Shown here piece after piece: positions 1 through 12,393 of a stretch of 64,000 bases of DNA (positions are counted from its first letter, which is position 1; the number at the start of each line of letters is the position of its first letter). Under the pieces are notes generated by a model, which saw only the letters and a list, made by a program, of their open reading frames with translations, was not told the DNA's origin and searched no databases. The stretch is from Margaritifera margaritifera (lineage: Eukaryota > Mollusca > Bivalvia > Unionida > Margaritiferidae), in NCBI GenBank assembly GCA_029931535.1, contig JAQPZY010001436.1:516001-580000 (forward strand), written 5' to 3'. Position numbers and translations under genes: made by a program.

Positions 1-777
1 TTATCCATTATAAAAATTTATATATATAAAAAAAGGAAAAAAAAAAAAAAAAAAAAAAAAAAGTTGTAACAAGAATGAAGAGGAACACATCTGATGAGCC
101 CAAATGTATTAAATACTTAAGTCGTTCAATATTCTCAGCCTCATCACAGTCGTAACTTAGTAATGACCTTGGTGACAAATATGTCATCATTTCATGCGTA
201 CACAGGAAGGCGATTCTGGCAGGAGAATTCTTCACAACATAACTCCAAAGATCTCAATTCTATTCAGCGGGTTTATGGTTTAGGGAAAATGGAGGATAGC
301 GATAGGGATAGCAAGTACGTCTCTGCCTTTCATAAAAAAGAACAATGGTTATTATTTGCACCTTTTTGGTTTATTCGAGCCGGTACCCGGGAAACATTGC
401 AATGTCTCCCATATTTCGATAACTCTGCGAAACTTTCACGAACTGCTCGTCTTTATATTTTAATACTAATCTGTCATAAATATTTCTTGTTGAGATATGA
501 AAAATAAGCATATAAAAATGCAGAGTAATCACACCCTTGCTTAATAATCAATTCCACTTCTAGTTGTTGGCATATACAATCCTGTCCAGTTTTTAGTATG
601 ATACAGAGTTGAAACAAGTTCTTACAATCTGGCCTAAGATGATTAATAGGAAATTCGTAAAACCTACATGCCAGCGAAGCTTACTAGCCATGTATATACT
701 GACAGATGACACATGTCGTCGTGGAGATGTGACGCATTGTGTGTCGTGCATGTTTTTTGTTTTTTTTTTTACTTGTG
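1..777. other. No gene recognised
   Basis: AT-rich DNA with a poly-A run at about 38-62. A 114-codon open stretch at 163-507 has no family resemblance and no splice or promoter context, so I do not call it a gene. Confidence 0.6.
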
Positions 778-1013
778 TACAGTAATAGAGGCAGGGTAGG
801 CGAACAGTCCAAGCTATTGGGTCACGCCGAGCCTTCCTTTATCATTTTCCACTTTAAAGACAGCCAGAAACACGCAGGCCTCCATTTTTAAAAAGTCCCA
901 TCTTGCCATCCACCAGCAACACAAAAACAATAGGTATGTTTAAAGATTATGATTATCTCTTGGGTAGTCACTCTGGAGCCATAAAGGCCAGCCCACCACC
1001 CTTGCCAGCCGGG
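778..1013 (+). repeat. Left inverted-repeat arm
   Basis: It pairs with 3393-3640. The arm is less AT-rich than its surroundings and contains CACGCAGGCCTCCATTTTT near 871-889. Confidence 0.65.
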
Positions 1014-1549
1014 TCTCTTGAACATATATACTTTAGCTGCCAATTAAAACAACATTTATTTAAGGATAGTATTTGATTTATTAACAGTTTTCCTTTAGAG
1101 ATACACTAACGCTTATGATACATGCGATAATACAAAATGATCTCATGACAATCCTGGATGTTTTACCTCAATTGTCAGATATCTTCAACAAATACATGTC
1201 TTAGAAACTGAATCCTGTCACAATAAGAGACAAAAAGACATACAGTAAATGAAAGAACTGCAAGTGGAACAATGTACGGCATGAATATTGTCAATGATTT
1301 ACATATAAATACCCATCAGCTGTAAGCCTACTTTGCAGATTGCAGGAATAGTTAAGTTTTTAATTGTTTTGATTAAATGGCATCATTTAAGTTGTTTACC
1401 ATTTACACATTTACATATTTTGGTAAACATTGCAACCTTAATAGTGGTCACATTTTTAGCCATTTTCCACTCTTACACAGACATGTGCAGACAGAATAGC
1501 TAGTGCATAAACCAAATGTCCACAAGCCCCACCACAATACCTCCAACAA

Positions 1550-1855
1550 CTAGTGCTGTTTTGTTAGCTTCATGGTCTTGGTTTCTTTGCTAGTGGGGTT
1601 GACTGACACTGTCTGCACTTGTGCAGACATTTGTGCTGGTGCTTGCACAGACAGGTCAAAGCCTACCTGGTTGTGCTTTGCTGGTTGCAGTTGTTGTGTT
1701 GTTTGTTGAACAAGTTTCATCTGCTGTGGTATTGGATTTGCATTGATTTTGGTGTTAGTGCCTAGTGTAAAAATCCACTTTACTAAAGTCTGATATAATA
1801 ATTTTGTTGTTATACCCTTATGAGGTGCAGATGTTAAGATCCATGTTGCTTGGAA
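1550..1855 (-). pseudogene. Open stretch rich in Gln, Thr and Ala
   Basis: About 101 codons without a stop and without an early Met. The central part reads PQQMKLVQQTTQQLQPAKHN then VQAPAQMSAQVQTVSVNPTS. It follows the frame at 1866-2102 on the same strand after one stop and a frame change. The low-complexity composition makes function uncertain. Confidence 0.25.
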
Positions 1856-1865
1856 TCATAAAAAG

Positions 1866-2102
1866 TTAATCCCCCAGGATTTGATCAACTTTACTTTGGA
1901 CATAGTGGAGCATGTCATGGTACTTTTGTTTGGACTTTTCCATGCCTTCTTCATGGGAATTTTTATCGTTGATGTTTGAGAGAAGTTTTTGGCTAAAAAT
2001 CATTTCACTTTTGGTCCTTAATAATAATACTATTTGTAAATCTGGCGATATCAGGGAAACCATTGGCTTCTTTGACTTTGCTACCATCTTGCCTATAAGC
2101 AC
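1866..2102 (-). pseudogene. Open stretch on the opposite strand inside the inverted-repeat element
   Basis: 78 codons ending KYHDMLHYVQSKVDQILGD, with a charged, possibly coiled C-terminal half. It is divergent from the pseudogene at 2219-2795. Not recognised; it could be chance, but it and the next stretch downstream make a long, nearly open run on this strand. Confidence 0.25.
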
Positions 2103-2218
2103 GGACAGTCAGTTAGAGGTGTGGCTCTGCAAACTGACTAACTCCCCTGCTAATAGAGGAATTATAATGTCAATATATCCAAAAATCCAAGACCTGCAAG
2201 ATTTTAGCCTAAAAGGAT

Positions 2219-2795
2219 TGGCGAGGCTGAAACCTTCTTAAGGGCAGAGGCTGAAAAACAGTGCACACTGTAAAAAAGTACAAGCACACAGTAAATGTGG
2301 ATGGAGTTGACAGCACAATGACAGTTGTGTCTATAAGCACCAGTGTGGCATGGGCTTGTGTATTGCCAACAATCATTGAGGCTCTGCTGTTCATACCTTT
2401 GGTGATAACAGTGGTGGGCTTTGGTCTGATTTCTGTAGTGGGACATTTTATCAGAAGGCAACTATCCATGAAAGTTAAAAACCACGATGAAATCTGCATC
2501 TTGCCTAATTAAAAGCTCAACACAATCACAGACTGAGCTGCTACATGAAGTGCCATCTCTGAAGAGGAGTTTGAACTAATCCTAAACGAAGATGATAAAT
2601 ACACTAGCATGATAAATGAAATACTGGCTGTGTCGCACAAGGCATACACTTCAGTTATAATTGATGAAGTGGTAAAAGAATTCTCTGGGAATTCAGCATC
2701 AGCTGTTTATTGTCTTTTGAACCAGCCCAAAAACAAAGCACAACTTGTACTCAGTCAGAATGACATGCTTCCAGTCAGAACAAGATGCTAACACC
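2219..2795 (+). pseudogene. Decayed reading frame of an uncharacterised invertebrate protein type
   Basis: Two adjacent open pieces in different frames look like one former protein: a segment ending SMKVKNHDEICILPN (2261-2512), a frame change with SKLNTITD-like and EEEFELILNEDD-like codons between about 2511 and 2605, then MINEILAVSHKAYTSVIIDE (2609-2791). Uncharacterised proteins repeated across cnidarian and mollusc genomes carry a similar order: a Gly/Ala-rich hydrophobic stretch, then K-HDEI-LA-SKLNTI, then I-EEF-LIL. I recall that pattern from memory and cannot verify it. The stops and frame changes make this copy non-functional. Confidence 0.45.
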
Positions 2796-3392
2796 AAATG
2801 CACCACCACTGTATTGTTAGCACGCCTTTGGCATGGGTGGTCAAAAAAATTATGTACGCTTTGCCTAAAACACTGCAGCTTTTAAAAAAATCAAAAATGG
2901 TTAGGGTCATATATTATTTTAAAAATTTTTTTATGATGGATAGTCAAATTGAAGGGCTCAGTAGTTTTTTAGGGTCCAGAAATACTCCTGTATGAAATAT
3001 ACAGATTTTTACATGGTTCAATTGACAGTATAATGTAAAAATCAGGTAAATATTATTTTCATATAAAACTAATACATATTACTACATAGGCGAATAATCA
3101 TTCTTATCATTCACAGGTGAGTAAACATTCTTATCATTTCACAGGTGAGTAAACATCCAACTGATGCCGTAGTCATTCTGATCACTTATACACCTGATCC
3201 TATAACTGAAAACATTTTGATCATGTATCCTATTAGTTCAAAACTTTCTGCATGTGTATAGTATTTTTACTTCTATGATCTTGTTTTGTTTGCATATTTC
3301 TGTGACCAAGAAACATTTTCACTGCTATTAAAGCAGTCTATTTTTCAGTCCTGAGTGATTGGCAGGACTGCATTGTAAAACTACCCATAGTA

Positions 3393-3640
3393 ATAACACT
3401 AAGGCTGGCGAGGGGGGTGGGCGGGCCTTATGTCTCTTGAGAGGCTAGCCAAGAGAAGAGCATCTTTTTCAAACATGCCTGGTTTTTGTGTTGCTGCTGG
3501 AGGGAGAGACAAGACATTTTAAAAAATGGAGGCCTGCATGTCTTTGGCCGTCTTGAAAGTGGGAAATGGTAAGGAAGGATCGACCTGGCCTGATAGCTTT
3601 GACTGTTCGTCTATCCTGCTGCTGTAATGTTCCCAAGGTG
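3393..3640 (-). repeat. Right inverted-repeat arm
   Basis: Reverse complement of the left arm. Read on the minus strand it has an open stretch (DPSLPFPTFKTAKDMQASIF) that parallels PSLPLSFSTLKTARNTQASI on the plus strand of the left arm, so the arms may once have been coding or 5' UTR. Confidence 0.65.
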
Positions 3641-3837
3641 TGAGCAATATTTGTGATTGAATTATAAATAAGAATACAAAGACTTGTTGCGACAAGTTGA
3701 ATGTTTTTCTGTCCATGATAGGTTCAAAGTCAACAGCTATGACAAAGAATTTTCCTGCACTTAAAGGTATCTTGTGAACATGTTAACTTACATTGTGAGA
3801 AAATATTTTTGTCACCAAATGTGGTATGTTGGACTTA

Positions 3838-5870
3838 AGAATGTCAGAGATAGTTTCAATACTCAAGAGTTACAAAAAGAAACGGCCTTATTTTGGATTA
3901 CTTGAAATTCTTTTTGTCCCATAGGGCATCAGTCCCTTTGAGGGACTCCTTTTTTATCAATTGCCATGAAATTTTGCAAATATTATGGTCATCACCTGAA
4001 GATTCGAATGTCATCAAATCACTTTGCTATCACAATGTTTGAGTTATTGCTCTTTTTGTTTTATAGTTGAGTGCAGTGTATGACACAATCCCATTAGCAC
4101 AACTAGTTCTTCAGCTTTTGGTGTATTGCAATAAAACTTGGTAAATATTAAGATCACCTAAAGATGGGCATACTGACAAACCACTTTGCTCCCTCAGTAT
4201 TTGTTAGAGTTATTGCCCTTTTTATATATATATTTTTTTTTTTTTGCTTAATGTAGTGTATGTCACAATCTTGTTAGTGCAGTTAGCCCTGCAGTTTGTC
4301 TTGCAGCTCATTATTGATTGCTGTCTAACTTTATACATATTGTGGTCATTATCTATAGATCCACATATTGACCAAACAACAATTTTGTGCTCCCTTGATT
4401 TTTGTAAGAGTAATTGTCCTTTTTGACTTGCGCTTGGATGCAGTGTATGACAGAATTTTGTGAATGCAACTACTCTTGCAGTTTTTAGCTCTACTGGTCA
4501 TAGACCAGAAGAGCTTATGGGATAGTCTGTTGTCCAACGTCCATCTGTCCATTAAAACAAGTTTTTTTATCACTACTCCTCCTAAACTATGTGGAGGATT
4601 GCCTTGAAACTTTACACACACATTCATCCCATGGTCTAGTTAGTCCTAAATGAAAATGGTGTTGCTCAGACATCCAGTATGGCCACCACAGTGGCCATCT
4701 TGAAAATCTTATCACTACTTCTCTTGAATGGATGGTCATATCAACATGGAGTTTTCATTAAAAGACTTCTTATGACATCTAGTTGATCCTAAATGAAAAT
4801 GGTGTCAATCTGATGTCCAGTATGGTTGCAATGGCAGCCATCTTGAAAATCTTGTTATTGCTACTCCTCCTGAATGGATATATCAGCATGGGGTTTTTAC
4901 TAAAAGACTTCTTATGATGTCTGGTTGGTGCTAAATGAAAATGGTGCTGATCTGACATCCAATATGACCACCACAGCAGCCATCTTGAAAATTTTGTTAT
5001 CGCTAGTCCTCCTGAATGGATGGTGGTATCAGCATATGGTTTTCACTGAAAGACTTCTTATGATGTCTAGCTGGTCCTAAATAAAAATGGTGCTGATCTG
5101 TGATCCACTATGGTCGCCATGGCAGGCATCTTATAAATCTTGTTATCACAACTCTACTTGAACAGAAAGTATATCAATGTGGGGTTTTCACCAGAAGACT
5201 TCTTATGATGTCCATTTAATCTTAAATGGAAATGGTGCCGATCTGACGTCCATTATGGCCACTACAGCTGCCATCTTGAAAATTTTGTTATTGCTACTTT
5301 TCCTGAATGGAAAGTCATATCTTGAAAATATTGTTTTCTCTACTCATTTCCAGATGGATGGTTATATCAACATAGGTTTCACCAGTAGACTTCTTATGAT
5401 ACCTAGTTGGCTGTAAATGAAAATGGTGCCAGATGTACATTCAATATGGCTGCCACAAAGACTGACTAAAATATCTTGTTGTCACTACCCCCCTGAATGG
5501 ATGATCATTATGACATGGGGTTTTCACCAAGTTCTAAATGAAAATGGTGCCAGTCACACATCCAATATGGCTGCCATGACAACTGTCTTTAAAATCTTGT
5601 TGTCATCACTTACCCAGTATGGATGATCATTATGACATGGGGTTTTCAGCAAAAGACTTCTAATGATGTCTACTTTGTCCTAAATGAGGATGATGGCAAG
5701 CGGACATCCAATATGTGTACCACAGTAGCTAATTTGAAGATTTTGTTATTGCCGAAGAATATCAGAGATGGTTTCAACACTCAACAGTTAAAAGGAAGAA
5801 ATGGTCTTATCTTGAATTAATGGAAATTCTTTTCACCCAATAGAGCATCAGTCCCTTCGAAGGACTCTTG
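3838..5870. mobile_element. Composite long repeat with internal tandem units and hairpin tails
   Basis: Three parts. A tail at 3838-3952 ends in AGTCCCTTTGAGGGACT and a T run. About three diverged 170-190 bp units at 3957-4480 each carry GTGTATGACACAATC-like and GAGTTATTGCCCTTTTT-like sequence. A longer block at 4484-5870 starts CTCTACTGGTCATAGACC, holds about 143-bp units marked by CTAAATGAAAATGGTG and GCCATCTTGAAAATCTTGTT, and ends again in the same hairpin. A second copy of the last block is at 56314-57336. Short open stretches within it (for example 5177-5820) come from the repeat and are not genes. Confidence 0.65.
5848..5866 (+). repeat. Conserved hairpin at repeat 3' end
   Basis: AGTCCCTTCGAAGGACT is a perfect palindrome; the copies near 3930 and 57316 read AGTCCCTTTGAGGGACT. 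All three are preceded by the same roughly 90 bp and followed by T-rich sequence. Confidence 0.6.
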
Positions 5871-7503
5871 TTTGTGGATTACTGTGAAACTTGATGCATA
5901 TTATGGTGACATCATCATCAGAAGATATGCATGTTGACAAATCATTGTACTCACACTATTTTTAGAAATGTTATGTACTTATATTTACTATAGATTCATC
6001 TCCATTTTGAGGGAAAGGTGGAATGCGGGAGATGTGGGGGCATATTTATGTGAGCAAATTGCTCACCATTCCTCTAATTTGAGCATGAAGTCTCAACTTA
6101 CTCACATTGTAGAGTGATTCTATTCATATTTTCAAAATAAGACACAAGTAAGAAAGGTCAGTTTAATATGTTCCTTTAAAATTCTCGATATTACAAAGAA
6201 TTATGGAAATGAACCACAGCAAGCAAAAAAAAACTGAAACAAGGTTATTCAGATTGTTCAGAATGCAAAAAATTATTTATACATAGCATTTTAATGGGAG
6301 GTCAATTCAAACAATATTTTTACATCAGGGTATTTGGGGGTGATCCAGCATATAAGGTGAAACCTCTCCTTGATCCCTATGACATCTATCAAATTTAGGA
6401 CCTTAATTCATAAATAAAACTGTATGATGTGTTGAAATATTGTTATCCCAAAGATTTTTGAAGAAAAGGAGGGGATTATGTGATCCTTCCCATCCAAACT
6501 TGTTCTCCCCAGGTTGATATGGTGTGTTGAGTGGACTACACTTTGATCTTGCAAACCCAATTTGCATTATGATTTTATGCCCCTGCTACACCTAAATCAC
6601 TCAGTCACACTGCCTTTATTTGGGGCAAAGTGAATTTTTTTTAAATCTGAAAAATCTAAGACCAATTAATTATGTTCTATTTTACTGCTTATCATAGTAC
6701 TTTAAATATAAAGATTGCTTTTCACAAGTTGAGAAGGTGATTAGTGTGTCAACTCAACAGCAGCAAACTAGCATGTGCCAGTTTGTACACATGGCATCTG
6801 CCATTTGTGTTAAAGATCTTATCACCATGAAATAGATTTATGTCAGTGATTTCTTTAGAAAATCTAAATTTGTGTACTAATTAAAAAGCGGTAAGGTTGG
6901 CAATGGTGCATAATGGAAGCAGCCAAGGAGTTCAAGTCACCATTGTGCTATTTGATAATGTAAAGGAAGAAGTGAACAGACTGACATGAGCAAGCTTTTT
7001 CAAAAACTTACTGAATCATTCTGCAGTTCTATTCCTCCAACTTATATTAGTCCTATAGCATTTAACAAGAAATACACATTTATTTACCAAAAAGAACTGA
7101 CAAGGTCTTGCACTTGCAGATCCATATTGCATATGCTGATGGTGTTTAATGTTTAATATGGCATATGAACTATTACGGGGGAAAAGAAATAGGGTTAGAA
7201 ATAGACTTAGAATAGGAAAATCCCTAAATTACACCTTCTACCATTTATTGTCAGTCAGTTATTGTTTATTCAAAATTCAAATGGGCTGCTAGCCAACCTT
7301 GTCAAGGGAAACATGTGATACATTATGTAATAACACCAGTTGTGCTATGTGTGCTGATCAAGAGGACTTCTGCTGTCCTAATGGTTAGACACCTGGACAA
7401 CTTGCACAATATAAAATTTATAAATTAATTGCTTCATAATTTCATTAATTCTTCATCTCTATTAGATGAAATACTTGCTATCAACCAAAATATATCTTTA
7501 ATT
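5871..7503. other. No gene or clear repeat recognised
   Basis: AT-rich DNA upstream of the ZDHHC-like gene. The missing first coding exon may lie here or elsewhere upstream, but no ATG with a convincing donor in the right phase could be singled out. Confidence 0.5.
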
Positions 7504-7722
7504 ACCATATATACTCTCTTATAAGTTGAGTCCAACTGCAATCAACATAGACCCTGATCTGCTGTTGCATAATGTGCCAGCCGATTAGGGTCTATGTTGT
7601 TTGTTCTACAGATTACTCCTAACAAACTGCATAGACCCAGATCTGCAGGTGCATTATGCAATGGTAGATCTGGGTCTGTGAAGTTTGCAATTGGACTCGA
7701 CTTATAAGCGAGTTCATATGAT
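7504..7722. mobile_element. Palindromic MITE, copy A
   Basis: Full-length member of a window-wide family. The ends are inverted repeats (ATATACTCTCTTATAAGTTGAG and CTCGACTTATAAGCGAGT). The inside holds two hairpins: CATAGACCCTGATCTGC paired with a degenerate partner, then CATAGACCCAGATCTGC paired with GTAGATCTGGGTCTGTG. They are separated by TTGTTCTACAGATTACTCCTAAC. TA target duplication and shared ends with the 1.6-kb element at 10003-11594 suggest a Tc1/mariner-type non-autonomous transposon. Confidence 0.75.
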
Positions 7723-8220
7723 AGATGATAAAATTTTCAAAAGAAAATACTATGATAATGAATGGGCATGGTTATCTTGCTTCTCGTGAGTTTGCATTGG
7801 GGTACTTGTGAAATTAACATAATGCAGAGATATTGAAGATATGGCAAAAATAAAGGCAGAACAAATTTATTTATCAAAAATAAAAGTGTCAGTACATTCC
7901 AAAGCAAACATGCAGAGTGGCAACAAAAATGGACTTGAGAGATATACAAATATGCTAAATAGTTCCTCCTTGGATTCATCTTTTGTAATATTTCTTTATG
8001 TGGACATTATTGAGTTTTCTGTATGTTTTAATATAAAATAAACAAGGAAGAATGTGACAGTAGTTTTCTTAATTTCACTTGCACTCATTACAAGCAAACT
8101 ATCATATTTCTTTGTATACAGTAATAAGTTACATGTCAGTAATAGATGATCTACAGCTAAATATGCTTCATTAAATAGGTATTTTTAAAAAAATACTACA
8201 ATAATTAATTGTTTGTGTCA

Positions 8221-8250
8221 AATATGTAGAATTCATTGGGGGGGGGGGGC
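8221..8250 (+). repeat. Poly-G run
   Basis: Uninterrupted run of about ten G in AT-rich DNA. Confidence 0.7.
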
Positions 8251-8472
8251 AATACTATGGGGGTTGGAGTTGTTTTAGATAAAAGATAAATTTAAAGTAA
8301 CTTCCAAATTATAAGACTAACATGCATGAGAATAGGTGTGTGTGATTACTGTCTCGTGTTACAAAACATGTCAGATTGGAGCTTGAATAGAACCACTGTG
8401 TCATGCCCCAGGGAATACAGTTCTGAACCCTGCATCACAACTAAGAAACTATTGAGATCCACACCACTCACA

Positions 8473-8475
8473 CAA

Positions 8476-8531
<56 letters not shown>
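8473..8531. repeat. CA/TA compound microsatellite
   Basis: (CA)n passing directly into (TA)n. It explains the IYIYIY and VCVCVC open stretches on both strands. Confidence 0.95.
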
Positions 8532-8534
<3 letters not shown>

Positions 8535-9215
8535 ACTCAATTTGGTCCCAGGGGTCTGTTCTTATCTTACCCCCAGCCATGGAACATGGAAGCAGGGGAG
8601 CATGGGGATATGTGTTTTACAAACACTCTAGTTTTAAAAGTTTAGCAAAAATTCCTTTGCTACAGAATTTCTGTATCAACTGACAGATTTTGTTAGTAAA
8701 ATATCTAACTTTTATGTTTCAAAAATGTGGGTGACATAAACGAAAAGACATTCTTTCAGTACATAGAATAAGTTGGTCCAAGGGAAAACAAACTGGTGCA
8801 TTACAAAAAACTGACTTATGATTTAAAGCGGTATGTATCTCATTGTAGCAATTCCTGGAACACACCATAAATTGAAATGTGACAATACATAGGCCACATA
8901 AGATGTACTTCAAATTTTGTATAAGGTCTCATATAATTCTTTGCTAACCAGTGGTAATGGTTTTAGATGTCTTTTCTTTTGTCTTTTTCCACCTACATTT
9001 GAGTAACTTATACAGTCTTTTGGTCAGTAAATTCCAGTCAGTGGACTTTCTCACTGTTCCTTATAATCTCATTAATTCCACTATACTGGGGATTTTAGTG
9101 TATCAAAATATAGCAATTGTTTTACATTGTACTTACAGAGATAAAAAGTTTCATCGTATTTTATTACAGATTATTGATTAATAATCTAATAATCATCTCT
9201 TTTTTTATTCTACAG

Positions 9216-9549
9216 TGATGAAGGTGGACCTGTAATTGAAATTGCCAAGACATGTAGAACTACCCCAGTTGAGGATGGCATTGTCAGGATCAATTGTGGA
9301 CCACTTCTTTACAAACTTGGACTTATAAGATTTTTCAAGAATACAAGTTTGTGGTTTGTGAAGGATATCTGTGGAATAATTTGTGCTATATTTACCTGGT
9401 TCCTGATTATTTATGCTGAGTTTGTAGTCATGTTCATAATGCTAATTCCCAGTCCATATCCTGCCTACAGCATGTCCAATGCCATTCTCTTCAACTTCTT
9501 TACCCTCTTGGCAGTGGCTTCACATCTGCGAGCAATGTTTTCAGATCCA
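9216..9549 (+). CDS. ZDHHC3: ZDHHC3/7-like, exon with TM1-TM2
   Basis: The acceptor is a T-rich tract ending in ctacag; the donor is CCA|gtaagt. The first base completes a codon begun in a missing exon. The frame opens [13 protein letters not shown] and runs through [20 protein letters not shown] into the first hydrophobic helix ([19 protein letters not shown]), a short loop ([11 protein letters not shown]), a second helix ([16 protein letters not shown]) and RAMFSDP. The WFVKDICGI...[11 protein letters not shown] run matches the WFIRDGCGI...FVVLFVMLIPS of ZDHHC3. The leading 44 residues are more divergent than the rest. An ATG at 9218 lies out of frame and is not the start. Confidence 0.93.
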
Positions 9550-10002
9550 GTAAGTAGTATAGAAGCATACACACAGATACAATATAAAATCATACTAATA
9601 ATACAATATTTCAGTAATGCATAACATTGAGATGCTAACTACTGATGTCTGATATTCTGATTTTGTCATGCATTTCAATTAATTTGGCATTCCCTTGGGA
9701 TAACAATTTACTCCTTTGTTCATTTGACATCTTTCACTGAGGATTATCTAAACAAAAGCATGTTTAATTATGTTATGTTACACTTATAGGTACAGTAAAG
9801 CCCCGCTATAGCACGATGGTCAGGGTCCACAAAACGTGATTGTGCTATGTCCCGAACCATGCTATAACCAACCGTATCATTTACCTGAAGAAAATGATGC
9901 ATGCATCAAAAACAAAAGGGGGGTATAATAGCGGGGCAATACTACGGACTTCATTGACGCAGTTCGCAGTTATAAACTTGTTCCATATTAAACAAAAACT
10001 AC

Positions 10003-11594
10003 CGTATATACTCGATTATAAGTCGACTCAACAATAAGTCAACCAACCCTTTTTAGAGCTGCATAAAGTGAATTTCTCTTTGACCCTCCTATAAGTCGGG
10101 GTGTATTTTCCAAGTCAGATTCTTCGGAAGGGGTGACTTCTTAGTGAGTCAGAAATGCACTTTGGAAATATAAACAAGCCAAACTGGATAGATAGAAAAG
10201 AAAAATAAAGACAAAACCAGTGTAAAATACAATTATATTATTGAGTTAAATATGTCACAAATAAATTGACAACTTACAATTTTTCCATCTTTGTGTAATA
10301 AAGTCCATTGAAATCCATAATGCTTGACATTTTTTTAAATCCATTTATATGATAAATCAATGAATTCAATTATAGATCACATACCGTTATAAAAATAGAA
10401 GTTCAGAATGATCCGATTCACAATATCCCGTACTATGTTAATTCCACACGTCGTACAAATAAGCAATGAAAGTTAAGTCCACTTCTTTGTGATTCACGGT
10501 ATCCTGTAAATGTCACTATCTAATGTCATCTGGTACAAAGTCCAAGAATTAATCCTCATTGTCTGATAAAGTTCTGAAATCCTACATCGTCGTCTAGTCA
10601 TTGTAAATCGTCGTCGTCTAGTCATCGTAAATCTTGTCCGACTCAGATTCCGCAGCTTTACTGTCATATGCGGGTGCTTATGCAGAGACTGAGCTTGGGC
10701 TATGTAAGTAACACTTTGATCATAAAGTCAGAAATCTATTAAAGGATGCAACTGAACACATGTCAATTGTGTGGCAAGATTACAGGGAGTTCAAATAACT
10801 ACCCTCTGTTTCTTGGCACTGAACAAGTATCAAACTCGCGGCTTGATCAAAGGGTTGTCGCATGGGCAAACAAAGAGTGTGGTGCCTTAGAAGCTAAGGA
10901 ATGAAGGTCAAAGTATATGCATAGGAAGTTGTAGAACACTACTTGGCACTGTACAAGTATTAGATTCACGGCTAGATCAAAACGATTGTCAACTTGAAAA
11001 CAAAGTGAGTGCTTTTACAAGCCAAAAGCTTATCGGCCCACGTGCACTGGCAGATAACTTGGGAAATATCACTTGGGAATTAAATCTGATTTGTGGAAAA
11101 GGAAAATACAAATTAAATCAAGACTTTTATTGCATCAAGCACAGTCTTTATACAGCAAAACACAAATATTAATACAAATACAGGTTGTTCAGACTGGCAC
11201 AAAAATGGAAGCAATATACTTACTAGTAAACACCCACGGTAAACATTGACGGATACTTCATTTTGCGGTAGGTAGTATTTAATTTACCGGTAATATTTTC
11301 AAATTATTAAAATCCAAATAACTGTAGATACATGTATTGTGTAATGAATACAGTCATGAAACGGATAAACACGGTGCATAATATATATGCATTACTGCAT
11401 AGGAATAGTGGCATGAAAGCGTAAAAATATATGAATTGACAGTATTTTTATGTACTGCAAACATCTAGAGTTTCCAACATTACCCCAAGATTTATATTTT
11501 TTTTTAATGTCGTGCTTATAAGACGACCCCAACTCTGCATGAATCGATTTCTAAGTAAAAGAATGTCGACTTATAAGCGAGTATATATGGTACT
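10003..11594. mobile_element. 1.6-kb DNA transposon nested in the pogo-like element
   Basis: The ends are TACCGTATATACTCGATTAT then AAGTCGACTC, and GTCGACTTATAAGCGAGTAT then ATATGGTA, with TA at each flank. The same termini define the palindromic MITEs, so this may be a longer, still non-autonomous relative. Inside are two diverged copies of a roughly 110-bp segment (CTTGGCACTGAACAAGTATC near 10814 and CTTGGCACTGTACAAGTATT near 10944). One gives a short RLDQRVVAWANKE reading that faintly recalls a CENP-B-type helix. No intact transposase. Confidence 0.7.
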
Positions 11595-12361
11595 TAAAAC
11601 GGTCATTACATATTTAATATTTATTTTTATGAATATGAAATCGGCAACTTAAGCGTAAGTATTTAAGAGTACATGTACTCAACGGTCGAATCTGGTTGTA
11701 TCCATAATAGTAATTCCATAAAAAATGTACACAAAGAAGCATAATTTATATTTTAAAAAATGTTTGATAGATCCAGTCGAATCATAATATTAAATTTTTG
11801 CTAATACATTCATGCAAACTTATGACAAAGTTTTTTTTTTCCCGCAACATTCATATTTGCTGGACATGTCTAAAGGGTTTGATTTCTGACCGACAATAAA
11901 CTGCATGATTCAGACATTGCGAGTTTCTAAAAAGAAACCTGTATTAGGTTTGAAAAGTACATTTTACTTGAGCTGAAAATTCATACAATAGGTCAAATGT
12001 ACTGTGTTGACCTCATAATGTACTTGCGATGAGAATTCTGCAGGTGTGTGTATACATGTAAAACTGCCTGAACCCAGATTAGGAGTAAACCATTCAATTG
12101 TATGGGTACACAGTGAGTTCCGTAAAAACAGTTGAGTCATTCTTTAACGTACAGAGGAAAAAATAAATAAACTAAACCCAATATTCATTTAAACTTTTGT
12201 TTATAACTATGACTTTGCTTTACTGCAGAGCGAAAGTGGGGAGTATAATGTTTTATTATATTAGCCAATCGCACCACCCCTACAACTTAAATGGTTCTGT
12301 TCCAATCACTGGCAGGACAGTTTTCTGAGTACATGTGAATGATCTGAAGCTAGAAAATAAA

Positions 12362-12393
12362 AAGGGTTGGGGGTGGGGGGGGGGGGAGGAAGG
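12362..12393 (+). other. G-rich run with quadruplex potential
   Basis: GGGTTGGGGGTGGGGGGGG continues to GGAGGAAGGG: at least four G tracts of three or more within about 32 bases. Confidence 0.5.

Larger units (their letters stand above)
778..3640. mobile_element. Inverted-repeat-bounded element, about 2.9 kb, decayed
   Basis: The DNA at about 778-1013 matches the reverse complement of about 3393-3640 along its whole length with small gaps, roughly 75-80% by eye. Shared landmarks include GCAGGCCTCCATTTTT, GGCGAACAGTC/GACGAACAGTC, CAGCAACACAAAAAC and CCTTGCCAGCC/CCTCGCCAGCC. Between the arms lie divergent, broken reading frames on both strands. The layout suits a DNA transposon with long terminal inverted repeats, or an inverted duplication of a gene's 5' region. 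Superfamily unknown; no target duplication could be fixed. Confidence 0.6.

Noticed and set aside
163..507. 114-codon open stretch on the plus strand
   Set aside because: No recognisable family, no splice or promoter context, and stop-poor composition is possible by chance at this length.
3519..3716. Minus-strand frame in the right inverted-repeat arm as a gene
   Set aside because: It may be a relic of coding or UTR sequence shared by both arms, but the left-arm counterpart has stops, so no gene is claimed.
9218..9220. ATG at the beginning of the TM1 exon as start codon
   Set aside because: It is out of frame with the DHHC protein; the exon enters in mid-codon from an upstream exon.
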